Assembly (NCBI GenBank): GCA_907165065.1
Contig: OU015535.1
Location: forward strand, 186,001-250,000
Origin: Caprimulgus europaeus
Taxonomy: Eukaryota; Chordata; Aves; Caprimulgiformes; Caprimulgidae
Direction: 5' to 3'
Length of the DNA: 64,000 bases
This document shows, one piece after another, positions 34,858 to 46,000 of the stretch (within the stretch, counting starts at the first letter, position 1; every line of letters begins with the position of its first letter). The notes beneath the pieces were generated by a model that saw nothing but the letters and a program-made list of their open reading frames with translations, did not search any database and was not told the origin of the DNA. The translations under genes and the position numbers were made by a program.

Positions 34858-35821
34858 TGTGTTGGGTTGGAGGGTTTTGGTAATGGGGGAAGGGGCTACT
34901 TTGTGAGAAGCTTCTCTGGCTCCAAGGCAGAGACCCCAGCCCAGGCTGGGCCAGTGAGCTCTAGAGAAACACCTCTGTGAATCCATATTTGTGAGGGGAA
35001 GAACTGTCTTTAAAAGAAGAAGGTGAAGAGAACCAGGAGGAGAGGCTGTTGACCTGAACAGAAGACCATTGGCCTAAACAAAGAGAGAGTTTCATTGCCA
35101 GGAGGGGAGGACAGAGAACCTCAGACACCAAGTTCAATTGCGTGGAGCAGGCGAAGGTGAGGGAGGTTCTGCAGCCCATGGAGGTTCAACAGTGAAGCAG
35201 TGACCCATGTGTAGAGCATGGATGACTCCACGCTGGAGCAGAAAAGCAAGGGCAAGTGTGACTGGAATTGAGATCCCAGAGTTGCTCAATACCAGAGCCA
35301 GGGTGGACCCCTGGAGTGGAGGGTGAGGAGATGTGCTGGACCGGAGGCCTATCTGCAGCCCGTGGATGTCCCGTTCTGGAGCCAGGAGCTGAACCCGAAG
35401 AGGTCCGTGACTCCATGGGAAGCTGCTCTGGAACATCTTGTTCCTGGACTTTCATGCCAGGAAGAGCAGCAGAGGTGACCTGACTGAACCCCCATTCCCT
35501 GTCCCCTGTGCTGCTGGGGGGGAAGGTAGAGACATTGGGAGCAAAGTGATTGGAGCCCGGGAAGAAGGGAGGGGTGGGAGTGGGTGTTGTAAGATGTGGT
35601 TGTTATGTGTTATTGTGCTACTCTGAGGAATGGTAATGAATTAAATTGATTTTTCTTCCCCAGGTTGAGTCTGTTTTGCCCGTGACCATCACTGGTGAGT
35701 GAGCCCTCCCTGTCCTTCATCCTAATCCTGTATCCCCTTTGTTGTGATTCCCATCCCATCTCACTGGGTGGGGGGAGTGACAGCAGGACAGCATGGTCCT
35801 GCTGTGGGTTAAACCACCACA
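34858..35821 (+). mobile_element. Solo LTR, 964 bp, in the minisatellite
   Basis: TGTGTTGGG...ACCACCACA flanked by AGTTA on both sides (34853-34857 and 35822-35826), a perfect 5-base target duplication. It is the best-preserved member of the LTR family also found at 7985, 14883 and 21150. No retroviral genes are present. Confidence 0.93.
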
Positions 35822-36359
35822 AGTTACTATTGCCAACACCATTACATATTGTCACACTATTACAGCTAGTCACACCCATATTGATGCTATTAGAGATACC
35901 CTTGCAGATTCTATTACAGGTAGAGATAAAATTGCACATACACATCTAGAAACCAAATACAAGTACATATTTAGATACAGATACCACTACTGATACAGAT
36001 ACAGATAGTGTTGGAGACAGAGATAGTGGTACCATCACAAATACAGAGACTGGTACCATCACAGATGCCATCAGAGAAACTGATGTCATTTCAGACACAA
36101 ATATACGTACAGTTGCAGACACCGTTAATAATAAAGAAACAATTAAACACACTATTATAGATACAGCCACAGAAGCCATCACCATTGCAGATACAAGTAC
36201 AGATACAGATATAATTACACATACAATTACAGATACAAGTACACAACACAGACACAAGCACGTGCATTCCAGATGCAGATATCATGGCATGTACCACTGC
36301 GTATTTACTGCTCCTGACCACTTCATTCCTTTAAACTTTGTCTTCCTCCTTCCTGGCCT

Positions 36360-36840
36360 CCCCCCTTCCCTTCCCCTTCCCCTTCCCCTTCCCCTTCCCC
36401 TTCCCCTTCCCCTTCCCTTCCCCTTCCCCTTCCCCTCCCCCTCCCCTTCCCCCTCCCCCTTTCCCTTCCCCTTCCCTTCCCTTCCCTTCCCTTCCCTTCC
36501 CTTCCCTTCCCTTCCCTTCCCTTCCCTTCCCTTCCCTTCCCTTCCCTTCCCTTCCCTTCCCTTCCCTTCCCTTCCCTTCCCTTCCCTTCCCTTCCCTTCC
36601 CTTCTCTTCCCTTCCCTTCCTCTCCCCCTTCCTCTCCCCCTTCCCCTTCCTCTTCCCCTTCCTCTTCCCCTTCCTCTTCCCCTTCCTCTTCCCCTTCCTC
36701 TTCCCCTTCCCCTTCCCCTTCCCCTTCCCCTTCCCCTTCCCCTTCCCCTTCCCCTTCCCCTTCTCCTTCTCCTTCCCCTTCCCCTTCCCCTTCCCCTTCC
36801 CCTTCCCCTTCCCCTTCCCCTTCCCCTTCCCTCTTTCCTT
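36360..36840. repeat. Pyrimidine-only satellite (CCTTCC/CCCTT type)
   Basis: About 480 bases of C and T on the + strand with 5- and 6-base periods (CTTCC and CCTTCC), in internal blocks: 6-base units on the flanks, a pure CTTCC block in the middle (about 36475-36600), then CTTCCCCTTCCT units. The opposite strand is pure purine. Open frames across it on both strands are artefacts. Confidence 0.97.
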
Positions 36841-37002
36841 TCTGTTGTCCAAACAGCGATGGAATCTGACATTATAAACACAGCTTTATTGAAGCAGTAA
36901 GAAAGAGGAGCAACAGCGCACCCCTACAGCCACTCACCCAATCACCACCAACAGACACAGGATCGTAAGCGATGCTGTGGCTTCAGTGGACTCCTAGGTA
37001 TA

Positions 37003-37830
37003 TAGAATCACAGAATCTCAGAATGGTTTGGATTGGAAGGGACCTTCAAAGATCATCTAGTTGAACCCCCTTGTGTGGTGGATTCACTCTTGTTTGCAGC
37101 CAAACACAGTCGCTCTCTCACTCTCCCCTGCCCCCACCCGCTCCAGGCAGTAGGGGAGAGAATTGGAAAGAAAAGGGCAAGGAGATTCACACTTGAAATA
37201 AAAACTATTTACCAATTAAAATAAAACGATAATGATAACAACAGTGTTAACAGAATATACAGATGAGTGATGCCCAGTGCAGTTGCTCACCACCCGCTGA
37301 CCAATGCCCGGCCTGTCCCAGACAGTGATCCCGGAGCAGAGACAGTCCCCAAACCAAACCCCTGGAAGAGTGAGCCCGAGCGATCCCCGAGAGAATCCCC
37401 CCATCTTCCAGTCAGCCCTGGTTAATGCACTGACATGACATGACATGATCTGGAATATCTCATTGGCACATCCCAATGCCAGTTTGGGGTTTGCCATTCA
37501 CTGGGCTTCTCCCTCCCAGTCCCAATGCAGCTGTGAAGCAGCCAAACACGGTGGCCTTGAGCTCCAGCAGCAACTCCTAACATCAGTGCTGTATCAGTGT
37601 TCTCATAACAAATCCCACACTGAAACCAGAGCACGGCTATTCCAACTACTAAGAAGAAAATGAACTGTATCCTAGCAAAACCAGGACACCTTGCCAGGGT
37701 TGGAGACATCTTTCACTAGATCAGGTTGCTCAAAGTCACATCAAATCTGATCTTAACACTTCCAATGACGGGAAGTCTGTACTTCCACTGCAGCCTACGC
37801 TGCCACCATTCTTGACCTCTCTAATTAGAA
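37003..37830 (-). repeat. CR1 LINE 3' end split by an LTR
   Basis: Minus-strand CR1: 37003-37073 (AGAATCACAGAATCTCAG, TTGGAAGGGACCTTCAAAG) continues at 37689-37830 (ACTAGATCAGGTTGCTCAAAG). The interruption is the LTR at 37074-37688. Confidence 0.85.
37074..37688 (-). mobile_element. Solo LTR, 615 bp, minus orientation, inserted in CR1
   Basis: On the + strand TGTGGTGGAT...ACCAGGACA, flanked by CCTTG on both sides (37069-37073 and 37689-37693). In reverse it begins TGTCCTGGTTTTGCTAGG, so it belongs with the LTRs at 29091 and 60241. Confidence 0.92.
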
Positions 37831-38189
37831 CATCTGTGTTGGTAACACAGATCCAATAATGCTTCTTCTCTGGTTGGGCTGTCTTATAAACTTCATTAAG
37901 AAATTATTCTTGATGTACTCCCAAGTGTCTCATGGAGTGTTCACAGCTTGCTGTGGTGCTTTTCCAGCAGATGTCATAGGGGGTTGAAGTCCCACCTTTT
38001 TAGAGGAGCATGCCCTAGACCCTTTGAGACTTTTCACAGGTGTTTCCTATTGGTTTCTAGTACATCAGCAGCCCTTAGTTCTTCCCTACTATTCAAAACT
38101 CCATCCCCTCCCCCCACTAAGTGTCATTTAAATCTCCCCGTGTAAGTCTGGCCAGCTTGTCGTTTTGACTGTCTAGAGCGTGACAACGG

Positions 38190-38650
38190 TAATGACAGGG
38201 TTGAGTGTTTATGGGTAGGAATCAGGAGAAAGGCCAACAGGCAGATATCATGGTGGGACTCTATTATAGACCATCCAACCAAGATGAAGAGGCAAATGAA
38301 ATATTCTATAAGCGATTGGGTTGGGAGAAGTCTCATGATCGCCAGCCCTTATTCTCATGGGGACTTCAACTTACATGTTCTTTACTTTCCAGATATCTGC
38401 TGGAAATACAACACAGCAGAGAGGAAACAGTCTTGGAGATTCCTGGAGTGTGTGGAAGACAACTTCCTGAAACAGCTGGTGAGTGAGACAACTAGGGAAG
38501 GCACCCTGCTGGACCTTTTGTTTGCAAATAGAGAAGGACTTGTGGGTGATGTGGTGGTTGAGGACTGTCTTGGGCACAGCAATCATGAAATGATACAGTT
38601 TGCAATTCTCAGAGAAGTATCTGACTGCAACCATCAGCTCAGGTCTGGGA
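38190..38650 (+). repeat. CR1 LINE endonuclease fragment
   Basis: Plus-strand frames show CR1 endonuclease end motifs: GTLLDLLFANREGLVGDV followed by GHSNHEMIQFAILRE. The flanking 38650-39130 may be a continuation, but it is too diverged for me to assign. Confidence 0.75.
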
Positions 38651-39744
38651 GAATCAGCAGTGGAAGCAGTGGCCCGAGGGACTTCCACTGGATCAAGCCC
38701 TGACCCCAGTTTCCTGCGTGTTGGTGATCTAGATTCATTGCATGTTGGGATCCACTTCTGTTTGGTGAACTGCAGGTGCTGGAACAGGAACCATGAAATG
38801 GCATGGGACACATATCATGTTGAGGTTCCCACAGCTGAAGAGGGACATAGATGACCTTTTTGCTGAGACCTGTCAGCTCTACAAGTACAGAAAGATTCAT
38901 AACTTATCTGGGCAATCTCCCCAGGGCACAAAAAACACTTGGAAGACCTTAGGAGGACCTTAAGTAAAATTGCACATGGAAAAACTCTTGCCACATTGTC
39001 AATGATCATTTCTTCAAGGAAAACAGACATCAAGAACTTACTTCCAGGATGCCCCCAGGGCTCAGAACCAGCATCCAGCCAAAAAACTGGCTGAGCACTG
39101 CCACCTCCATCATCTAGAACCAAGCACAGATGAGAAGCATTTCCGATGCATGTTGGGCTCCGCTTCTGCCTTGGTGAACTGTAGACACTGGAAGGGGTTC
39201 AGGTAACAATGTGAGAACCAGATGTACTTACAGTTTATCAGACCTTTAGCTGCTTGTGAACAGAGAAAGTGGTATCTTTCAGTGTGTGTACCCACACAGT
39301 AGGAACAGAACTGTAAGGCTCCCTGTGTGAAGCTGGAAAGGTTCTTTGAGCCAAAACAACTTTCATGATCATGTACGTCTCTGGGTCAGACTCTTTCTGT
39401 TTGTTCCAGGCAGCAGGAAAGCACTGAAACTTTAGAAGTTCATTTTTGCTCTTGTCTGACTGTACCTTCTTCCCTGACATGGTTTTACTGGGATGTTGTG
39501 GAGTTGATTCCTCCCCTCCAGCACACCAAGCCCTAGGGTGGGAGAGAAGCAGCACAACCCTCAGTTCACAAACCCATGGTGCATTAAAGGAGGTGCAGTA
39601 GAGTGCTCTAGGATTTGGGTTATTTCCAGAGAAATTAACAAGTCAAAACTTGCTAAACTTGTTAAAGTTAAAACTTACTATCACCCCATCCCTCCAACCC
39701 TGCTGTGTCATCCTGCCGCTTGTCACAGAAATTATTGATATTAT

Positions 39745-40270
39745 TATCCCCCTCTCCCTTAACATCTAATTTAAAGCCCTGTCAAATCAGGCCCACAATC
39801 TCTTGGGCAAAGACCCTCTTCCCCCTTAAAGAAAGGTGTCTCCTATTTTATGCCAGCATACCTGGTGCCATGTAGGTCCTCCAATTATCAAAAAACCCCA
39901 AATTTTGCCCTTGACACCAGCCACAGAGCCACGTGTTTGTAGACCTTCTGTTCCTTCCAATGTCACTGCTTGCAACTGGAAAGAGAGAAGAAAAAACAAC
40001 CTGTGCCCCAGATTGTCTCACTAACTGTCCCAAGGCCCTGACGTCTGTCTCGATCACTCGCGGACTCGTAAGTCACAGCTTCCGCACTGCCCCCCTGGAA
40101 AATCAGTGGTGGCTCGTGATCTGTGGACCTTACCAAGCTGGGAAGTTTCCTAGTGATGTCCCTAACCCAGGTTCTGGGGAGACAGCAGACCTCCCTGTGA
40201 AGAGGGTCTACTTGGCATATTGGACCCTCTGTTCCCTCAAAACAGAGTCACCCACAATAATAACCCTTCT
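39745..40270 (-). repeat. CR1 LINE ORF1 (esterase-like) fragment
   Basis: Minus-strand frame 39848-40057 contains the esterase-like stretch of avian CR1 ORF1 (VVFSSLFPVASSDIGRNRR, then NTWLCGWC and GFFDNW). The same region is present, more decayed, at about 32.7-33.06 kb. No intact ORF1. Confidence 0.65.
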
Positions 40271-40279
40271 TTTCTTCTT

Positions 40280-41580
40280 TGTGGATCATTTATTTCTGGT
40301 TTTGAAAACTCCCAAAAGACAGTTTGATTCTCTTTCCATATTGTTAAATAGATGCAAGGTAAGAATGAGTCACTGGCTAAAAATAAAAACAAGCCTCTTA
40401 TCTTGTAGCCTTAAGTAGAAAGTGGGATGTGCTGCGTTAATCAAGCCTTGATTGGAAGTCCTGTGTAGGTTGAGTGTATTGAAAAGGGAGATCTGATAAA
40501 GCTTTCATTTCTCAGGCAATTTTCCCTCTCTCTGGAATTCTTCAGCAAGAAACAGAAACCTTTGATAAGAAGCTGTCACAGAGAATATCTTTGATGGGCT
40601 CTTACTTTCTATGCACACAGGAATCAAATTGTGATTTGCCAAGGCTTCCTTGAGACAGTTCCTGACTTTGTGGGTACCTAGTGCACCGTAGCAGAGCAAC
40701 AAAGTGTTATGGCCCCTAAATATTTTCTTCTGTTGTCTGCATTTCACTATGGATGTACTCACATCATGTATCTAAGTTTTGTCCCACCAGAGTGAGACTT
40801 CTGGTTTTTTTGGCCCTATTGGTCGTGGCCTGCTGTCAAGAGCTGTTAGAGTTAATAGAAGTTGGAAAGGAGCAGAGGAGCTGCCAGACTGTGTCATCCA
40901 CCTCACAACCCGCAAAGCACTGCGCTTATACGCTACCCGCAAGTCAGCTCAGGAGTAGCCTGGATTTGCCTATACCGTGGCTAATCACAGCAAGCCTTCT
41001 AATTATTTAAGGAAACCGAGAATGAGCCCTGATTATCTGTTGACTTCCCTCCCCTCAAAGCTGTGCCACTATCAACCACGTGTACAAAGCATCGAGATCA
41101 TACCAGCTTTGGGGAGAATCCTTCCTCAGTCCCTGTGACTCCTCTTGCCTGGAGTTATGCATGAAGGATGTTTGTGTACTGGGAACCATTCAACTGCACG
41201 CAGTAGTTTGACTGTCATCTAGTGTCCAACAAAACATGCTGGTGAGATGAATCTACTACAGCTGCCAGTTGACATTCAGGGATTTGGCTTTTTAAAAATA
41301 CTTCCTGCATGTGGCTTTGCCAGCTTATACAACGGGACCAGCATGACCTGTTTGTTTATCATGGACTCTATGACTTAATAAGATGTTCTAATAGCATCTG
41401 ACTTTGTAATTTTGAAAGTATCATAGTTACATGACCTTGTTTGGAGATGTTGCAACCTATTTTGCTCCTTGTAGCCTAATCAGTAATAGGTCCTTAAGAT
41501 ACAGAGCCTCTGCAGTTGCATTTATAATTAATCAATCACATTTTTTAGATGTGAAGGTCGCTAATTCATTTATTTAAAGG
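40280..41580. other. Intergenic, no gene seen
   Basis: AT-rich, unique-looking DNA. No exon, RNA gene or known repeat recognised. Confidence 0.5.
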
Positions 41581-41587
41581 GTAGAAA

Positions 41588-43060
41588 GGAGGATCCTGAG
41601 AATGACTGACCTGTCCGCCTCACCTCTGTGTCTGGGAAGATCATGCAACAGATCCTCCTAGAAGCTATACTAAGGCACATGGAGGACAGGGAGGTGATTC
41701 AGGACAGCTAGCATGGCTTCAGCAAGAGCAAGTCCTGCCTGACCAGCCTAGTGGCCTTCCGTGATGGAGTGACTACATCAATGAACAAGGGAAGAGCTAC
41801 AGATATAATTTATCTGGACTTCTGTAAGGCCTTTGGCACAGTCCCCCACGACATTATTCTCTCAGTTGGAGAGATTTGAATCTGGTAAGTGGACTGTTCT
41901 GTTCAATGGATAAGAAATTGGCTGGAGGGTCACATCCAGAGGGTAGTGGTCAATGGTTCAATGTCCAGATGAAGATTGGTGACAAGTGGTGTCTCTCAGG
42001 GATCTCTACTGGGACCAGTACTGTTTAGTATCTTCATTAATAACATAGTGGGATCGAGTGCACCCTTGGCAAAATTGCAGATGACACCAAGCTGAGTGGT
42101 ACAACTGACACACTTGAAGGATGGGATTCCATCCAGAGGGACCTGGACAAGCTCAAGAAGTGGGCCCATGTGAACGTCACGAGGTTCAGGAAGGCCAAGT
42201 GCAGAGTCCTGCACCTGGGTTAGGGCAATCCCCGGTAGCAGTACAGGCTGGGGGATGCAACCCAATACCTTCTATGATTCTATGATTCTATGATTCTATG
42301 ATTCTATGATTCTATGATTCTATGATTCTATGATTCTATGATTCTATGATTCTATGAAGGCATTGAGAGAAGCCCTACTGAGAAGGACTTGGGAGTCCTG
42401 GTGGAAGAAAAGCTGGACATGAGCCAGTAATGTGCATTCACAGCCCAGAAAGCCAACTGTATTCTGAGCTGCACCAGAAGTGTGGCCAAGCAGATTGAGG
42501 GAGTTGATTCTACTCCTCTGCTCTGGTGAGACCCCACCTGGAGTACTCTGCCCATCTGTGGAATCCTCGGCACATGAAAGACATGCATCTGTTGGAGCAG
42601 GTCCAGTGGAGGGCCACAAAAATGGTCAAAGGGCTGGAGCAGCTCTGCTGTGAGGACAGGCTGAGAGAGTTGGGGCTGTTCAGCCTGGAGAAGAGAAGGC
42701 TCCAGGGAGACCTTAGTGGGGCCTTTCGAAACTTAAAGAGGACCCATAAGAAAGATGGGGACAAACTTTTTAGCAGGGTCTGTAGTCATAGGACAAGGGA
42801 TGATGGATTTAAACTAAAAGAGGGGAGATTCAGACTAGATACAAGGAGGACATTTTATACAATGAGGGTGGTGAAACCCTGGCCCAGGTTGCCCAGAGAG
42901 GTGGTAGAAGCTCCATCCCTGGGAACATTCAAGGTCAGGCTGGACAGGGCTCTGAGCAGCCTGATCTGGTTGAAGATGTCCCTGCTCACTGCAAGGGCAC
43001 TGGATTAGATAACCTTGAAAGGTCCCTTCCAACCTAAAGGGTTCTGTGATTCAATGTTTC
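41588..43060 (+). repeat. CR1 LINE (RT to 3' end) with an internal octamer expansion
   Basis: Plus-strand CR1 of about 1.5 kb: RT block with CTGGACTTCTGTAAGGCC (YLDFCKAF type), C-terminal coding block, and 3' end GGTTCTGTGATTCAATG near 43055. At 42271-42357 the body is interrupted by about 11 tandem octamers of the CR1 tail type. Stops throughout; inactive. Confidence 0.9.
42271..42357 (+). repeat. (ATTCTATG)n octamer array
   Basis: Perfect or nearly perfect 8-base repeat, about 11 copies, inside a CR1 body rather than at its 3' end. Confidence 0.95.
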
Positions 43061-43069
43061 TATTGGTTC

Positions 43070-46000
43070 TACGTATTTCTGTCTCTCTTCACACAGCAGG
43101 ACAGTGAGGCTGTAACCCAGCCTCAGGCAAACCACTGATGTCAGTGGTGCTAGTGGAGACCTGAGAAAAGAGCCCAAGACTGCTGGTGTTTCTAAGCACT
43201 GCACAGAGCTATTAATAATTGTTCAAATATCTGAGATAATTTATTAAAAATTGGATGATAATGGGAACTCTAGAAAGCTCGTTTTGCTTCAACATGGACT
43301 TCCATTTTTTCAACTACTATAATACAACTAAGTGTGACTGAAATAGGAACCCAAATAATCTGTCCCTTGTTCTGTTTTTATAAGTGGCTGTGATTTCTTG
43401 TTACGTTTTTGTCCACCACTGAATCTTAGGGCTGGAAAAGGTCAAAGAGGTCCAATTTCAACTGAGTCAGGAGAGCCCTGATCTTTACGATGGTGTAAGT
43501 CACACACTCATGAGTCTAGAGTTGGGTTCTGATCTCCTCCCTCTGCAGTAATTTCATACCAAAGACAGAAATCTAAATCAGCATATTCAAGAGTTCACCT
43601 CTTCTGTTGCTTGGAAGTGTACAGGCAGGCAAATGCAGCACAGATCCTGCAGTGGAGATCTGCAGCAGAGAAGTAGCTTGTTCTTCACCTTCTTATGCTT
43701 CAGGAGAAAGGTCTGAGATGCACAAGGGGAAATAGTGATGGATGTGCATTACATGAGAAGTCCATGAAGGGCCATAGCTAAAGTGTGCTATTAGGTAGGC
43801 ACTGGCCAGTTTTTGCCCAATCTGTGTTTTTGTCAGATGGACGATGCCAGGCACGTCTGCTGGGTGTTTCAGTTTCTTGCCTACCCATCATTGATAAGAT
43901 GCTCTCTCTTAAAATATCAAATCTTTAATATAAAGCCAGAAAAATTAATTACTGGACATTTTTATGATCCATAAAAGGGGTGACTGTTTTGCTGTCTATG
44001 TTTGAGCCTGCATGCCTTTGAACAGAACCTGTGGCCAGCTAGATAAAGGTGCGTGCCATATGATAATTAAAGAGAGAGAATCTTCTACACTATATGGTTA
44101 AATCACTGAGGCTTCCCTTTGACCACAGTTCCTGGGTTACTAACCTCAACAAAATTTAATTAGAACAACACAATAGCCAAAAAATAAGCTTGTCAAATGG
44201 CAGATTGAACATTATAAGGCGCTGTTCCACTTTGTGAGTCACAGACCCTATAAAACTTGCAAAATAACCTTGGAAAGGAACAACGGTGCTTGAAGGTCAG
44301 TTTTGCATCTCCTAATAAAAGGAGTGTTTTATGTTATTTATATTCAAGCTCCTGTGGCTAATCATGTTAATTCAAGCAATGGTTAAGGGCCATCAGGCTA
44401 ATAATTATGTGTCATCCGCAATTACCATCTTGAATATTCCCGCTTAGAAAGACCTCAGTTATGTCTGCTTCAGAATAACTAGCTGAGCAAAGCTAAACTC
44501 AGGGCCTGAACTCTCTCATTCCGTGCCCTTCCACAGCAGCATGTCTGCTCTGTAACCACTGCTGTGCTATTTAGGATTAGTCTGCTCCTTCTCCCATTTA
44601 CTCCAGCCGACCACGTGAGCAAATGCAAGTTGCTGTACGTTTCAATGGCTGTTCCTACAGGCAGAGAGCAAGGATTGAACATGAAGAAAAAAAGAGGCTT
44701 CTTACTATTGCTATTTATGTTAAAATGACACAAAGACTTTTACTATTATTTGAATGTACTTAATGTAAAGAAATAAAATAAATAAGCTCCAGAACATTAA
44801 ATATTTTTCACTTGAAGCAATTGCATTTGTCACAAATTAGTTTGATTGCTCTAAACAGACTATCAGTGCAATTTTGGATGTTATAGGTAAGCAGGGCTCT
44901 CTGGAAACTATGTAGGCTGGCAGGGATGACCAAGACCTTGACAATGTAGACAAGATATAAAAAGACAAGGTATAAAATCTTTTTTCTGCTGGGATGTGAG
45001 AAATATGTGTTAGCTATGTTAGCTTATATTCTTAAAACAAATCTATTTATTGAATAAAAAAAAATAACAGGCATTGAAAAAGAGTCAGAACTTGCAGTAC
45101 TATTCTATGCTTAGTTGAATAGTTATAATTTAATTCAGCCCATAAAGACTCAGCCTGAAAAAGAATCTGCTTGAAACAATGAGAATTTGTGATCTGTGTT
45201 TCTCTGGGGCCAGGATGCCTCCCTGGGGAGGAGGAATGGAGAAATGTTTTGATATTTGTATTACTGTTTGCCCTTTCTCCTCCTTTCTGTTTTTACTTCT
45301 AAAAACCTTTGGGGAAAAAAAAGGCCAAAAAAGAAAAAAAAATGAAAAAGGTTTTAAAAATATAATATTGAAAATAATTATTTATTTGGTTTAGCAGGTT
45401 TGTAATTGATAGCACAACAATACTATTTGTGTTCAGCAGCCTCACAGAGAAATGGAGCATAAGCGTGAAGGGTTTTGGTTAAGCCTTTAAGGGTTTTAGG
45501 ACATACACTATACATTAAAAGAGACAATACTATAATGACCCTATGGACATATGCCAAACACTCAGATTATCTGATAACAAAAACTTGTTACAGGCAAAAG
45601 ATGCTGGTCCCACCACCTGAGCACAGCCTGACCGTGCATGGGCTTGTCAGACACTGGACTTGCTGTGCAGAAGGCAGTGTGTTCAACAGTGTTGTCAGGA
45701 GCTGGGATATACCGAAAGGTCCTGGGTTTTAAACACTTGAAGTCATGTATTTTTGCTAAGTAATCATAAAATAATTTTTTTATTGTCTGAGCAAATGCTG
45801 GTGAGCAAGGGAAGAGCCAGAGTGAATAATGATGGAGCAGGATGCTAGCTGAATGCATTGCTTGGGCTTAAGGTCAGACTTGTCTGCAGCTAGAGGCTGA
45901 AGCCGAATAATGGACAAATACACACTTCACTAAAGTCTGGAGCTATTTAAGACTCAATTGAACATTTCTGCTGAGAAAAAAAAAAATAGTTCTAGAGGGT

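Larger units (their letters stand above)
33690..36299. repeat. 12-bp minisatellite (ATTGCAGATGCC-type), interrupted
   Basis: Degenerate tandem array with a 12-base unit close to ATTGCAGATRCC, in three blocks: 33690-34256, 34619-34857 and 35822-36299. The right block is more diverged (ACAGATACA-type). The blocks are split by a CR1 3' end and an LTR with a clean duplication. Because 12 is divisible by three, frames stay open for long stretches on both strands (for example Ala-Asp repeats), which produces spurious open frames of 140-250 codons. Confidence 0.88.

Noticed and set aside
36262..36900. Open frames of about 170-210 codons on both strands rich in Pro-Leu-Phe or Arg-Gly-Glu-Lys
   Set aside because: They are translations of a pure pyrimidine/purine satellite; every frame is open because the repeat contains no stop codons.
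38726..39200. Two imperfect copies of a TTGGTGAACTG-containing segment at about 38.73 and 39.14 kb
   Set aside because: Short and diverged; probably decayed repeat DNA around the CR1 fragment, not a defined element.
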